This document shows, in pieces, positions 15,782 through 23,709 of a stretch of 51,361 nt of DNA (within the stretch, counting starts at the first letter, position 1; every line of letters starts with the position of its first letter). The translations under genes were made by a program, and so were the position numbers. The notes under the pieces were generated by a model, which did not search any database, had not been told where the DNA came from, and saw only the letters and a list, made by a program, of their open reading frames with translations. The DNA comes from Anaerolinea sp. (GTDB taxonomy: Bacteria; Chloroflexota; Anaerolineae; Aggregatilineales; UBA2796), in contig JACSRJ010000156.1 of the NCBI GenBank assembly GCA_014879835.1, positions 1-51,361 of the forward strand. The letters are read 5' to 3'.

Positions 15782-16725
15782 GTTACCGGGTGGTTTTTAT
15801 GGGGACGCCGGATTTTGCCGTGCCGCCCCTTAAGGCGCTGCTAGATGCGCCCGATTTTCAGGTGGTGGGTGTGGTCACCCAGCCAGATCGACCTGCGGGA
15901 CGAGGCAAAAATCTTCAGGAGTCACCGGTTAAACAGGCCGCAAACGGGACGCGAATCCCTGTTTTTCAACCCGAAAAGCTGCGCGCTCCCGGCAGTTTTG
16001 AGCAGCTTCAGTCCTTTCAACCCGATCTGATCGTGGTTGCGGCCTTTGGGCAGATCTTACGGTCCAACGTCCTTGAACTGCCTCAATACGGCTGTATCAA
16101 CGTCCATGCTTCACTGCTCCCTCGATGGCGCGGGGCTGCACCGATTCAAGCGGCAGTCAGGGCCGGGGACTCACATTCGGGGATCACCATCATGAAGATG
16201 GATGCGGGGTTGGATACGGGCGATATGCTCCTTGCCCAGTCAATCTCGTTGGAGGCTCAGGAGACGGGTCAAAGTCTGCATGACAAATTGGCTCAGATCG
16301 GCGGTTCGCTGCTTCTGACCGCACTGCGCGGCTACCTGAGCGGGGCGATCATGCCTCAAAAACAGGATGAAAACCTCAGCACCTATGCGCCCATGCTTAA
16401 AAAGGAGGATGGGCTGATCAACTGGGGTCAATCGGCCCTTGAAATTGAGCGTCAGGTGCGCGCTTATCACCCGTGGCCGGGAACCTTTACCCTGTGGCAA
16501 GGGGAACCTCTCAAAATCCTGCCTGATCTGGGCAGTACCCTGCCCGTGATCCTCCCCGGTAAAGCGGAACCGGGGTTGGTTGTTCACTGCGAGGGGATGA
16601 TTGGGATCGGCACGAGCGAAGGTATCTACCTGCCGCGCAAAGTTCAACTTGCAGGACGTCCCGCCGTGGAAGTGAGTGCTTTTGTGAACGGACGTCCGGG
16701 GTTTGTGGGAGCCGTTTTGGGTTGA
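15778..16725 (+). CDS. fmt: Methionyl-tRNA formyltransferase
   Basis: A 315-residue enzyme that formylates Met-tRNA(fMet) with 10-formyl-tetrahydrofolate. The N-terminal catalytic domain starts RVVFMGTPDFAVPPL, and the hallmark SLLPRWRGAAPIQ (near residues 112-124) contains the catalytic neighbourhood. GITIMKMDAGLDTGDML follows. The C-terminal OB-fold tRNA-binding part has VRAYHPWPGTFT. Length is normal. The start overlaps the small membrane gene stop. The usual partner def (peptide deformylase) is not in this window. Confidence 0.95.
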   Translation: MSYRVVFMGTPDFAVPPLKALLDAPDFQVVGVVTQPDRPAGRGKNLQESPVKQAANGTRIPVFQPEKLRAPGSFEQLQSFQPDLIVVAAFGQILRSNVLELPQYGCINVHASLLPRWRGAAPIQAAVRAGDSHSGITIMKMDAGLDTGDMLLAQSISLEAQETGQSLHDKLAQIGGSLLLTALRGYLSGAIMPQKQDENLSTYAPMLKKEDGLINWGQSALEIERQVRAYHPWPGTFTLWQGEPLKILPDLGSTLPVILPGKAEPGLVVHCEGMIGIGTSEGIYLPRKVQLAGRPAVEVSAFVNGRPGFVGAVLG

Positions 16726-16765
16726 GGTGATTCCAGCGGGTAGATTGGCTCTGCTGGAGTTTTAA

Positions 16766-16797
16766 GGGGCGAGGATCGGGGATCGCCCTTTTTTTTT
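16766..16797 (+). terminator. Intrinsic terminator after fmt
   Basis: GGGCGA (16767-16772) pairs with TCGCCC (16783-16788), followed by nine T residues (16789-16797). It ends the fmt transcript and separates it from the PstS-like gene. A second small hairpin, CCAGC/GCTGG, lies just before it. Confidence 0.8.
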
Positions 16798-16854
16798 GCG
16801 TCTTCCCGTGTAGAATCCGCAACGCATTTGCGATGTAAGGAGATTTGCTTAACG

Positions 16855-18828
16855 ATGACTTCTTTCAGGCGAACCATCGCGCTCATGCTTGTCGCGCTGG
16901 TGCTTTTGACCACGTTCGCCCCCGGGCTTTCTCTCCGGGCGCAGGATTCAAATACAGTGACCGCCGACGGTTCGGCGTTGGTTGCTAAAGTGATCGAGGC
17001 GGCCAAGACTGCATATCTAGTCACGGCCCCTGAAGCCAAAATTGAGATCGCCGTTTCCGGTACGGAAGGCGGCTTCGAGAAATTCTGTGAAGGTTCGCTC
17101 GATCTGGCGCTGGCATACGGTGCCATCAGCGATCAAGCGGCGGCCGCTTGCGCAGCCAAAAATGTTCAGTTTACAGAGCTACTGTTGGGCTATGATGCGG
17201 CGGTGGTAGCAGTGAACAGCACTTCCCCGGCCCGCTGCCTCAGTTTGGATCAATTTAACATCCTGCTCAGCCCAAGTGCTTCGGGGGTAAACCAGTGGGC
17301 AAGTGTCGATTCTACCCTCGGTGAAGGGGCAATTAGCACTGTCCTTGCCCCGCCCGAAGATGCTCAGACTCGTTTCCTGTTTGATCGGTTAATTGCCGGT
17401 GAGGGACTGCGAGCCGATCTGACAGTGGTGGCAACCCCCGCTGAGATGATCTCCCAGATTAGCGCTGATATTGCCGCCGTGGGCTTGATGACCCTTGCGG
17501 ACTTCAACGCTAACACCGATGGCAAGACCACCCGCGCCTTGCAGGTGCGTTCTGGAACTGCGTGCATAGACGCCAACGCCCTCAACATTGACGAGGCCCG
17601 CTACCCGGCCGTTGAGTCGCTCTACGTATATGTGAACTTGGCCAGTCTTGATCGCCAGCCTGTGGTGGATTTTCTCAATTTCGTACTCGGCGCTGAGGGC
17701 AAAAAGCAAGTGACAAGCAGCGGTTACTCCGTCGCTGGTTCTTTGCTCTATGATCGTGGACGTGAGTATGTAAGCGCCAAACGTGCTGGGCGCACCTTCA
17801 GCCGTATCCAGCGCCTGAACATCTCCGCTGATCAAACGGGGAGCATCACCGTTGGCGGTTCTAGCACTGTTCATGCACTGCTGAGCAAAGTCAATGGCGC
17901 TTTCACCCCTCGCTTTTCCGGGATCGCAATCAACCTGACGACCTACGACAGTGCCAACGCGCTGGCCGACCTGTGCGCCGGGATTGCGGATGTGGTTGGG
18001 GTTTCGCGCAAGGCCACAGATGCTGAACTGTCCATCTGCCAAAGCGCTGACATTGCGCCCATTCAACTCACGCTGGGTTCGGAAGCACTGGTACTGGCAG
18101 TGAACAGCACCAACACCTTTGCCCAATGCCTGACCCTTGATGAGGTGAACAAGGTCTTTAACGCCAAAACCGCACCCAAGAAGTGGTCAGAGGTGAAGGA
18201 TGGATTCCCCGAAACTGACCTCATGCCAGTGCTGCCTTCGGTAGGCGCGATGGAGAATGACCTACTTCTCGTCCGCGTGGCCAAAGACCAGATTGCCCCG
18301 ATCATGCGCGAAGATGGGGTCAAGAACGACGACGCCTTGTTCCGTTCAGCAGGGGTGCAGAACGTTGAAGGGGGCATCACCTTCCTGAAATACAGCGACT
18401 TCAAGAAGTCCAGCAGCAAGGTGAACGTGGTCAAGATCGATGGTGGTAACGGATGCGTCGAACCCACCGAAGCAACCATCAGCGATGGTACTTATGCCTT
18501 CAGTTACCCCAACTACCTGCTGGTGAATCCCAAATCCTTTGTGCGTCCGGAGATGCGCGCTTACACGTGGTTCCTGCTCTCGGATGATACCCTTACCCTG
18601 CTCAACAGCAGCGGCTTGACCGGGACAGATACGGTGGGCATCACGGGGCTGCGTGATGGGGTTCTGGACTTGTTTGAGAAAGCCGAAACGCCTGCTGCGA
18701 CGGCCACCCCAAGCGCGGAGACCCCCGTCCCGACTGCGGAGACCCCCGCTGAAACACCCGCGCCAACGGTGGAGACGCCTGCGCCCACGGCGGAGACCCC
18801 TGCACCTAGTGCCACACCGGGGAACTAA
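16855..18828 (+). CDS. Secreted protein with two tandem PstS-like binding domains
   Basis: A 657-residue exported protein. A signal sequence (RRTIALMLVALVLLTTFAPG) ends near LRAQD. Two successive phosphate-binding-protein-like units follow, about 38-300 and 325-600. Each has a V-x-GSGTEGG-like or VGGSSTVHAL ligand-loop region and a VVAVNST or LVLAVNSTN strand followed by CLTLDEVNKVF. A low-complexity tail repeats ET-P-A-P-T units and may span the cell wall or act as a linker. The start at 16855 follows AAGGAGA by about 12 bases. No pstCAB transporter genes are nearby, so phosphate uptake is only one option; a sensor or surface-binding role is equally possible. Confidence 0.75.
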   Translation: MTSFRRTIALMLVALVLLTTFAPGLSLRAQDSNTVTADGSALVAKVIEAAKTAYLVTAPEAKIEIAVSGTEGGFEKFCEGSLDLALAYGAISDQAAAACAAKNVQFTELLLGYDAAVVAVNSTSPARCLSLDQFNILLSPSASGVNQWASVDSTLGEGAISTVLAPPEDAQTRFLFDRLIAGEGLRADLTVVATPAEMISQISADIAAVGLMTLADFNANTDGKTTRALQVRSGTACIDANALNIDEARYPAVESLYVYVNLASLDRQPVVDFLNFVLGAEGKKQVTSSGYSVAGSLLYDRGREYVSAKRAGRTFSRIQRLNISADQTGSITVGGSSTVHALLSKVNGAFTPRFSGIAINLTTYDSANALADLCAGIADVVGVSRKATDAELSICQSADIAPIQLTLGSEALVLAVNSTNTFAQCLTLDEVNKVFNAKTAPKKWSEVKDGFPETDLMPVLPSVGAMENDLLLVRVAKDQIAPIMREDGVKNDDALFRSAGVQNVEGGITFLKYSDFKKSSSKVNVVKIDGGNGCVEPTEATISDGTYAFSYPNYLLVNPKSFVRPEMRAYTWFLLSDDTLTLLNSSGLTGTDTVGITGLRDGVLDLFEKAETPAATATPSAETPVPTAETPAETPAPTVETPAPTAETPAPSATPGN

Positions 18829-18867
18829 CCCTCCAGCGGTGTAAGGGTCTCTCGTTCAAAAAGTGGT

Positions 18868-18901
18868 GCTGCCCTTTCCCTGGTGCAGACGAAGGGGCAG
18901 C
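18868..18901 (+). terminator. Stem-loop between the PstS-like gene and trpA
   Basis: GCTGCCCTTTC (18868-18878) pairs with GAAGGGGCAGC (18891-18901) with one wobble and a 12-base loop. No U-tract follows. It may terminate the upstream transcript or act in the trpA leader. No trpA promoter was identified with confidence. Confidence 0.45.
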
Positions 18902-18949
18902 GCCATCCGGGAACCATTCGGTGATGAAGCTAACCCTTGGAGGAATGCC

Positions 18950-19744
18950 ATGCGTGGATTAAGCCACATTCAAGAGACCTTCAGCCGCGCCAAAACTGAA
19001 GGTAGGGCGGCCTTTATGCCCTTCTTCACCGTTGGTTACCCGGACTATCTGACCTCCCTTGAGGCCCTCTGCGCGCTGGCAGAAGCAGGCGCAGATGCCC
19101 TCGAAGTAGGGATGCCCTTCTCCGATCCGCTGGCGGATGGCCCCGTCATTCAGCACGCTTCGCAGATCGCCCTTAACAATGGCATCAAGATCAAAGACTG
19201 CGTTCGGGCGATCAAGGAACTCCGGGCGCGTGGCGTGACGATCCCTCTGATCCTTATGGGGTACCTCAACCCTCTGCTCAATTACGGCTTGGGGCGGTTG
19301 GTAGAAGATGCGGCCGGAGCGGGCGCGGATGGTTTTATCATCCCTGACCTGCCCCCGGAAGAAGCCCTTGAACTGCACGAACATACGGTACGGGCTGACA
19401 TGGGACAGATTCCCCTAATTGCGCCTAACACGCACCCTGACCGGGTGAAACAAGTGGCCCAAACGGCCCGGGGCTTTGTGTATTTGGTCTCCGTGACCGG
19501 GGTCACGGGGGCGCGAGAGAGCCTGCCCACCGACCTGAGGGACTACATCCAGCGGGCCCGATCTCAGACTGATCTACCGCTGGCGGTGGGATTCGGGATC
19601 AGCACCCCCGAACAGGCTCATTTGGTGGCCACCCATGCCGATGGGGTGATTGTGGCCAGTGCTTTGATTCGCTTGATGGAGCAGAAAGGGCTAGGGGCAG
19701 TAAAGGCGCTGGCAGGGTCCATAAGTGCAGCCTGCAAACGCTAA
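18950..19744 (+). CDS. trpA: Tryptophan synthase alpha subunit
   Basis: A 264-residue TIM-barrel enzyme that cleaves indole-3-glycerol phosphate to indole, which then goes to TrpB. Hallmarks are ALEVGMPFSDPLADGPVIQ with the catalytic Asp, LMGYLNPLLNYG, GFIIPDLPPEEA and GFVYLVSVTGVTGAR. The catalytic Glu equivalent lies in ALEVGMPFSD. The start at 18950 follows TTGGAGGAA. No trpB or other trp gene is adjacent, which is unusual because trpA normally follows trpB. It lies directly upstream of the separately controlled Phe/Tyr operon. Confidence 0.95.
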   Translation: MRGLSHIQETFSRAKTEGRAAFMPFFTVGYPDYLTSLEALCALAEAGADALEVGMPFSDPLADGPVIQHASQIALNNGIKIKDCVRAIKELRARGVTIPLILMGYLNPLLNYGLGRLVEDAAGAGADGFIIPDLPPEEALELHEHTVRADMGQIPLIAPNTHPDRVKQVAQTARGFVYLVSVTGVTGARESLPTDLRDYIQRARSQTDLPLAVGFGISTPEQAHLVATHADGVIVASALIRLMEQKGLGAVKALAGSISAACKR

Positions 19745-19751
19745 AGGAGCC

Positions 19752-19768
19752 TTCAGCAGCCTGCTGAA
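19752..19768. repeat. 17-bp palindrome after trpA
   Basis: TTCAGCAG-C-CTGCTGAA (19752-19768) is a perfect palindrome around one base, 7 bases after the trpA stop. It can be a short terminator stem without a U-tract, or an operator for the downstream promoter at 19802-19831. Confidence 0.4.
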
Positions 19769-19801
19769 TCCATCTTGTGCAATTCGACCAGAAAATCCCT
19801 G

Positions 19802-19831
19802 TTGATTCTTAACAATATTTTGTGGTACGCT
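19802..19831 (+). promoter_or_regulatory. Promoter of the aromatic operon
   Basis: TTGATT (19802-19807) and TACGCT (19826-19831) are separated by 18 bases in an AT-rich spacer. Transcription would start near 19838, about 40 bases before the leader peptide ATG. The -10 is imperfect. Confidence 0.5.
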
Positions 19832-19877
19832 CATTAGCGTCCGAGATCAGCAATCACAAAAAGAAGTAACGACGAAC

Positions 19878-19940
19878 ATGTCCGCGCAGGCTTTCTCGTT
19901 TTATGGCTATTGGTATTACTTTAAGGGCGAAGCCCCTTAG
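19878..19940 (+). CDS. Aromatic leader peptide of the aroH-aroF-aroF-tyrA operon
   Basis: A 20-codon ORF. Residues 6-15 read FSFYGYWYYF, which is three Phe, four Tyr and one Trp in ten codons. The peptide ends FKGEAP and stops at TAG 19938-19940. Such a run of codons for the end products of the operon is the signature of ribosome-mediated attenuation, as in pheA, pheST and trp leaders. Ribosomes stalling on scarce Phe- or Tyr-tRNA would leave the RNA free to form an antiterminator instead of the terminator at 19993-20030. Translation initiation is supported only by a weak purine stretch (AAGAAG, 19860-19864). The aromatic run makes chance very unlikely. Confidence 0.88.
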   Translation: MSAQAFSFYGYWYYFKGEAP

Positions 19941-19992
19941 AGCGGTAACCGCTTGGTAGCCTGAAGCCTGACGCGCAGCAAGGAAATCGTCA

Positions 19993-20030
19993 CGAGGCAC
20001 TGAGAAAACCGCTCAGTGCCTCGTTTTTTT
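19993..20030 (+). terminator. Attenuator terminator before aroH
   Basis: CGAGGCACTGAG (19993-20004) pairs perfectly with CTCAGTGCCTCG (20012-20023) around AAAACCG. Seven T residues follow (20024-20030). The hairpin is 53 bases after the leader peptide stop and 28 before aroH. Upstream GCCTGAAGCCTG (around 19959-19970) could pair in part with the left arm as an antiterminator; that pairing is an inference. Confidence 0.9.
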
Positions 20031-20057
20031 GCCTTATCACCCACACAGGATGGAGAA

Positions 20058-20561
20058 ATGAGCAAACAATTCGAGGGCGCAGCCTCAATCAAGGTCTGTC
20101 GAGGAGTACGGGGGGCCACCACCGCCAGCGCCAATACCCGTGAGGAAATCCTTGCGGCCACCCGTGAGATGCTGCGTTACATCATCAAAGCCAATCAGAT
20201 CACTGTGGAGGATGTGGCCAGCGCATTCTTCACCACCACGGCTGATCTGAACGCGGATTATCCGGCGTTGGCCGCAAGGCAGTTGGGCTGGCATGAGGTC
20301 GCCCTCATGTGCGCCCACGAAATGAGTGTGCCACACGGGTTACCAATGTGTATTCGGGTCTTAATCCACTGGAATACCACCAAAACCCCGCAGGAAATTC
20401 ACCACATTTACCTTCGAGAAGCAGTTCACCTCCGCCCTGATCGCAAAATAGAGCTAGAAATCCCCGAAGAATTAGAGCCTGACGGTTTTTACGTACCCAC
20501 AGAATCAGCCCAGACCACCGAACCGCAATCGGTAAAACCCAACTCAAAGGAGCAGCAGTAA
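20058..20561 (+). CDS. aroH: Chorismate mutase, AroH type
   Basis: A 167-residue enzyme that rearranges chorismate to prephenate, the branch step to Phe and Tyr. It belongs to the trimeric Bacillus AroH family. The N-terminal [11 protein letters not shown] holds the active-site arginine, and [42 protein letters not shown] and [11 protein letters not shown] (second arginine) follow in order. The tail after residue 135 is about 30 residues longer than in Bacillus and is polar. The start at 20058 follows GGATGGAGAA. It is the first structural gene after the attenuator and lies 4 bases before the first aroF. Confidence 0.95.
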   Translation: MSKQFEGAASIKVCRGVRGATTASANTREEILAATREMLRYIIKANQITVEDVASAFFTTTADLNADYPALAARQLGWHEVALMCAHEMSVPHGLPMCIRVLIHWNTTKTPQEIHHIYLREAVHLRPDRKIELEIPEELEPDGFYVPTESAQTTEPQSVKPNSKEQQ

Positions 20562-20565
20562 ATCA

Positions 20566-21582
20566 ATGGTCATTGTAATGAATGTCGGCGCCACTGCCGC
20601 AGAAATTTCCGCTGTGATCGCCCGTGTCACTGAGACGGGCTTTCGGGCCCATCTGGTAGAGGGTGAAGAGCGCACCATCATCGGGGTGATCGGTGATGAT
20701 CGGAAGGCCGCTGATCCCGAACTGTTCAACCTCATGGCTGGGGTTGATCACGTGATGCGTGTCTCCAAGCCCTACAAACTGGCAAGCCGTGAGTTTCATC
20801 CCAAAGACACCATCGTCCCCCTGAATGGTACTGGGGTAGGAGGCAAAAAACTGGCCGTGATCGCTGGCCCCTGCTCCGTAGAGAGCCGCACCCAAATTCT
20901 CGAAGCAGCGCACGCAGTCAAAGAAGCTGGCGCAACAGCCCTTCGTGGAGGGGCCTTCAAGCCCCGATCTTCACCTTATTCCTTCCAAGGGCACGGCGAG
21001 GCTGGACTGGAACTCCTTGCCGAAGCGCGAGCCGAGACAGGATTGCCCATTGTGACTGAGGTCATGGAACCGGGTTTGGTCCCATTGGTGGTCAAGTATG
21101 CGGATGTCCTTCAAATTGGGGCACGCAACATGCAGAACTACGCCCTGCTTCATGCGGTAGGCGAGTCCCAGCACCCGGTACTGCTCAAGCGGGGGATGAT
21201 GTCCACAGTGGAAGAGCTGCTCATGGCGGCGGAATACGTCCTCTCACACGGCAACGGACGGGTGATGTTGTGCGAACGGGGCATCCGTACTTTTGAGACC
21301 AGCACCCGTAATACCTTCGACATCAACGCGATCCCTGTGCTGAAGCAGCGCAGCCATCTCCCGGTGATTGCTGATCCCAGCCATGCAACGGGCAAATGGG
21401 AGTTGGTCAATTCGGCTGCACGTGCGGCCGTTGCAGCAGGTGCAGACGGTCTGATCATCGAGGTTCACCCCAACCCAGAGGAGGCATGGTCAGATGGAGC
21501 CCAGTCGCTCCGCCCAGAGACGTTTGCCAAGCTGGTACGGGAAATTCGTCGGGTGGCAGAAGCGGTAGATCGGACGGTATAA
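20566..21582 (+). CDS. aroF: DAHP synthase, type I-beta with N-terminal regulatory domain (copy 1)
   Basis: A 338-residue enzyme condensing phosphoenolpyruvate and erythrose-4-phosphate to DAHP. It has the Thermotoga-type layout: an N-terminal ferredoxin-like feedback domain (1-70), then a KDO8PS/DAHPS barrel. Barrel motifs are [56 protein letters not shown] and [10 protein letters not shown], including the metal-binding Cys, His, Glu and Asp positions of the family. AAGGAGC precedes the ATG. A close paralogue follows after one base, indicating tandem duplication. Feedback specificity cannot be read from sequence. Confidence 0.95.
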   Translation: MVIVMNVGATAAEISAVIARVTETGFRAHLVEGEERTIIGVIGDDRKAADPELFNLMAGVDHVMRVSKPYKLASREFHPKDTIVPLNGTGVGGKKLAVIAGPCSVESRTQILEAAHAVKEAGATALRGGAFKPRSSPYSFQGHGEAGLELLAEARAETGLPIVTEVMEPGLVPLVVKYADVLQIGARNMQNYALLHAVGESQHPVLLKRGMMSTVEELLMAAEYVLSHGNGRVMLCERGIRTFETSTRNTFDINAIPVLKQRSHLPVIADPSHATGKWELVNSAARAAVAAGADGLIIEVHPNPEEAWSDGAQSLRPETFAKLVREIRRVAEAVDRTV

Positions 21583-21583
21583 G

Positions 21584-22600
21584 ATGATCGTTGTGATGTC
21601 AATTGGGGCCAGTACCAAAGAAATCTCCGATGTGATTGCACATATCACCGAGTTGGGCTTTCGGGCCCACTTGAGTCAGGGAGAAGAGCGTTCTATCATA
21701 GGGGTAATTGGTGATGATCGGCGTGTACCCGAACCAGATATTTTCACCACAATGCCGGGAGTAGAGCGAGTGACCCGAATTTCCGCGCCCTATAAACTTG
21801 CCAGTCGCGGTTTTCATCCTCAGCCAACCCTGATCAACTTGAATGGGACGGCCGTAGGCAGCAATAAGATCGCGGTGATTGCTGGCCCGTGTTCGGTGGA
21901 GAGCCGAAGCCAGATCATCGAGACCGCTCATGCCGTTAAGGAAGCGGGTGCAGTCGCGCTTCGGGGTGGGGCTTTTAAACCCCGCACCTCCCCCTATTCA
22001 TTTCAGGGCTTGGGCGAAAAGGGCTTGGAATATCTAGCCGATGCCCGTGCGGAAACCGGACTGCCTGTCGTGACTGAAGTTATGGAGCCGGGACTTGTGG
22101 GTTTAGTAGCCCAGTACGCTGATGTGCTCCAAATTGGGGCGCGCAATATGCAGAATTACGCGCTGCTCAACGCGGCCGGACAGTCACAGCGGCCCGTCCT
22201 GCTGAAGCGGGGGATGATGTCCACCATGGAGGAACTGTTAATGGCGGCAGAGTATGTCCTCTCCAATGGTAACAGTCAGGTGATGTTGTGCGAACGCGGT
22301 ATCCGCACCTTTGAGACCTACACCCGCAACACCTTTGACATTAATGCGATCCCGGTACTGAAGGAAAAAACTCACCTGCCGATCATCGCTGATCCCAGCC
22401 ATGCGACCGGTAAAGCAGAGTATGTTTTGGCCGCAGCGCGGGCGGCCATCGCCGCAGGTGCCGATGGCCTCATCGTGGAGGTTCACCTCAATCCTGCCGA
22501 GGCCATGTCCGATGGGGCGCAGTCGCTCCGTCCTGAAAAATTCGTTAAAATGATGGAGGAAGTGACGAAGATCGCCGCAGCATTGGAGCGCACTGTCTAG
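21584..22600 (+). CDS. aroF: DAHP synthase, type I-beta with N-terminal regulatory domain (copy 2)
   Basis: Also 338 residues, alignable end to end with copy 1 without gaps and identical through most barrel motifs ([66 protein letters not shown]). Differences concentrate in the N-terminal feedback domain (for example [10 protein letters not shown] against [10 protein letters not shown], and the 46-62 loop) and in the last 30 residues. That fits two isozymes with different inhibitors, such as Phe and Tyr, but this is inference. The ATG follows the copy 1 stop by one base, so translation is probably coupled. Confidence 0.95.
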   Translation: MIVVMSIGASTKEISDVIAHITELGFRAHLSQGEERSIIGVIGDDRRVPEPDIFTTMPGVERVTRISAPYKLASRGFHPQPTLINLNGTAVGSNKIAVIAGPCSVESRSQIIETAHAVKEAGAVALRGGAFKPRTSPYSFQGLGEKGLEYLADARAETGLPVVTEVMEPGLVGLVAQYADVLQIGARNMQNYALLNAAGQSQRPVLLKRGMMSTMEELLMAAEYVLSNGNSQVMLCERGIRTFETYTRNTFDINAIPVLKEKTHLPIIADPSHATGKAEYVLAAARAAIAAGADGLIVEVHLNPAEAMSDGAQSLRPEKFVKMMEEVTKIAAALERTV

Positions 22601-22621
22601 GGACGAAAGGAGCGATGGCTT

Positions 22622-23497
22622 ATTTCCGAACCAGATTTTAGCAACACACAGGTCTTGATCGCAGGGGCGGGGTTGATGGGCACATCCCTCGCCCTTGCCT
22701 TACGGGGTAAGTGCAGTGCTGTGCATGGGGTGGATCCCAACCCAGAAGCACGCGCTGCGGCCGCCTTTGCTTTTGACACTCTACACGCAGATCTTGAAAG
22801 CGCAGCCCCAACGGCTCAGGTGATTATCCTTGCTGCGCCAGTACGCGCCATTCTAAAGCTGATCCCAGCAGCAGCCGCGTATGCCCAACCGGGGACTCTG
22901 ATCCTCGATCTGGGCAGCACCAAACGCGCCGTTGTCCATGCGCTGGATGCGCTGCCTGATCACCTGCTGGCTGTCGGGGGGCATCCTATGTGCGGCAAAG
23001 CCACCAATGGCGCAGAAGCTGCTGAGGACACCCTTTTCCAAGATTGCACCTTTGTTCTATGCCCAACTGCACGCACCACACCAGAGGCGCTTGCCGCAGC
23101 TCGTCAGATCGTGCGTCTGTGCGGGGGACGTCCGCTGTTGGTGGAAGCCGAGGCTCATGATCGGGCAGTGGCAGTGATCAGCCACACAGCCTACCTGCTG
23201 AGCGCCGCTTACATGGATACAGTCCGAGTTGAAGCCGCTGAACAAGGAGAACTGGTCTGGGAACTTGCTGCCAGCGGTTTCCGCGACATGACCCGACTCT
23301 CCGGTGGGGGGGTGGAGATGCTACACGACGTCCTGCTCGAAAATCGGGCCATGATCAGCGCAACCCTCACCCTCTTTGAGATGCGCCTAAGTTACTTACG
23401 TAATCTGCTGGAGCGTGGGCAAGAAGCCCGACTGCGCACTGAAATGGAGCGAATTCAAGGGCTGCGCCGCGACTGGGAACGCCGTAAACAGAGTTGA
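22622..23497 (+). CDS. tyrA: Prephenate/arogenate dehydrogenase with irregular start
   Basis: About 291 residues. It oxidatively decarboxylates prephenate (or arogenate) toward tyrosine with NAD(P). The Rossmann motif is VLIAGAGLMGTSLALAL. GSTKRAVV, GGHPMCGKATNGAE and the catalytic-domain VISHTAYLLSAA follow. The first normal start in frame is TTG at 22655, which would delete the first beta strand of the Rossmann fold. In frame between the upstream stop (22598) and 22655 there is no ATG or GTG. ATT at 22622 has AAAGGAG at nine-base spacing and gives ISEPDFSNTQVLIAGAG. An ATG at 22615 is in another frame and ends after eight codons. Either a rare AUU start or a one-base frame error is present. 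Confidence 0.85.
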   Translation: MSEPDFSNTQVLIAGAGLMGTSLALALRGKCSAVHGVDPNPEARAAAAFAFDTLHADLESAAPTAQVIILAAPVRAILKLIPAAAAYAQPGTLILDLGSTKRAVVHALDALPDHLLAVGGHPMCGKATNGAEAAEDTLFQDCTFVLCPTARTTPEALAAARQIVRLCGGRPLLVEAEAHDRAVAVISHTAYLLSAAYMDTVRVEAAEQGELVWELAASGFRDMTRLSGGGVEMLHDVLLENRAMISATLTLFEMRLSYLRNLLERGQEARLRTEMERIQGLRRDWERRKQS

Positions 23498-23633
23498 TCG
23501 ACGACGTCTTGCCCAAAACCAAGGTGTGCCAATGCACCTAATCGTCCTCCATTACCTCTCTCCACATTTTGCCAAAGGGACTGGGGTTGAGATTGAGGTG
23601 TATTTCACCCCCTGATAGACTCCCACCTCGCCA

Positions 23634-23662
23634 TTGCCTTTGCTCTGGCCTTATGGTATCAT
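23634..23662 (+). promoter_or_regulatory. Promoter of the ABC exporter operon
   Basis: TTGCCT (23634-23639) and TATCAT (23657-23662) are 17 bases apart. Transcription would start near 23669, about 41 bases before the TTG start chosen at 23710. This argues against the upstream ATG at 23653, which lies inside the promoter. Confidence 0.6.
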
Positions 23663-23709
23663 TCCTTTTCTCGAACGCACGTTCGCTTATCCTTTTTCGG
23701 GGGTGCATC

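Noticed and set aside
23569-23709. Longer N-terminus of the first ABC exporter half
   Set aside because: It spans the predicted promoter (23634-23662) and encodes no membrane or conserved sequence, so the TTG at 23710 was preferred.
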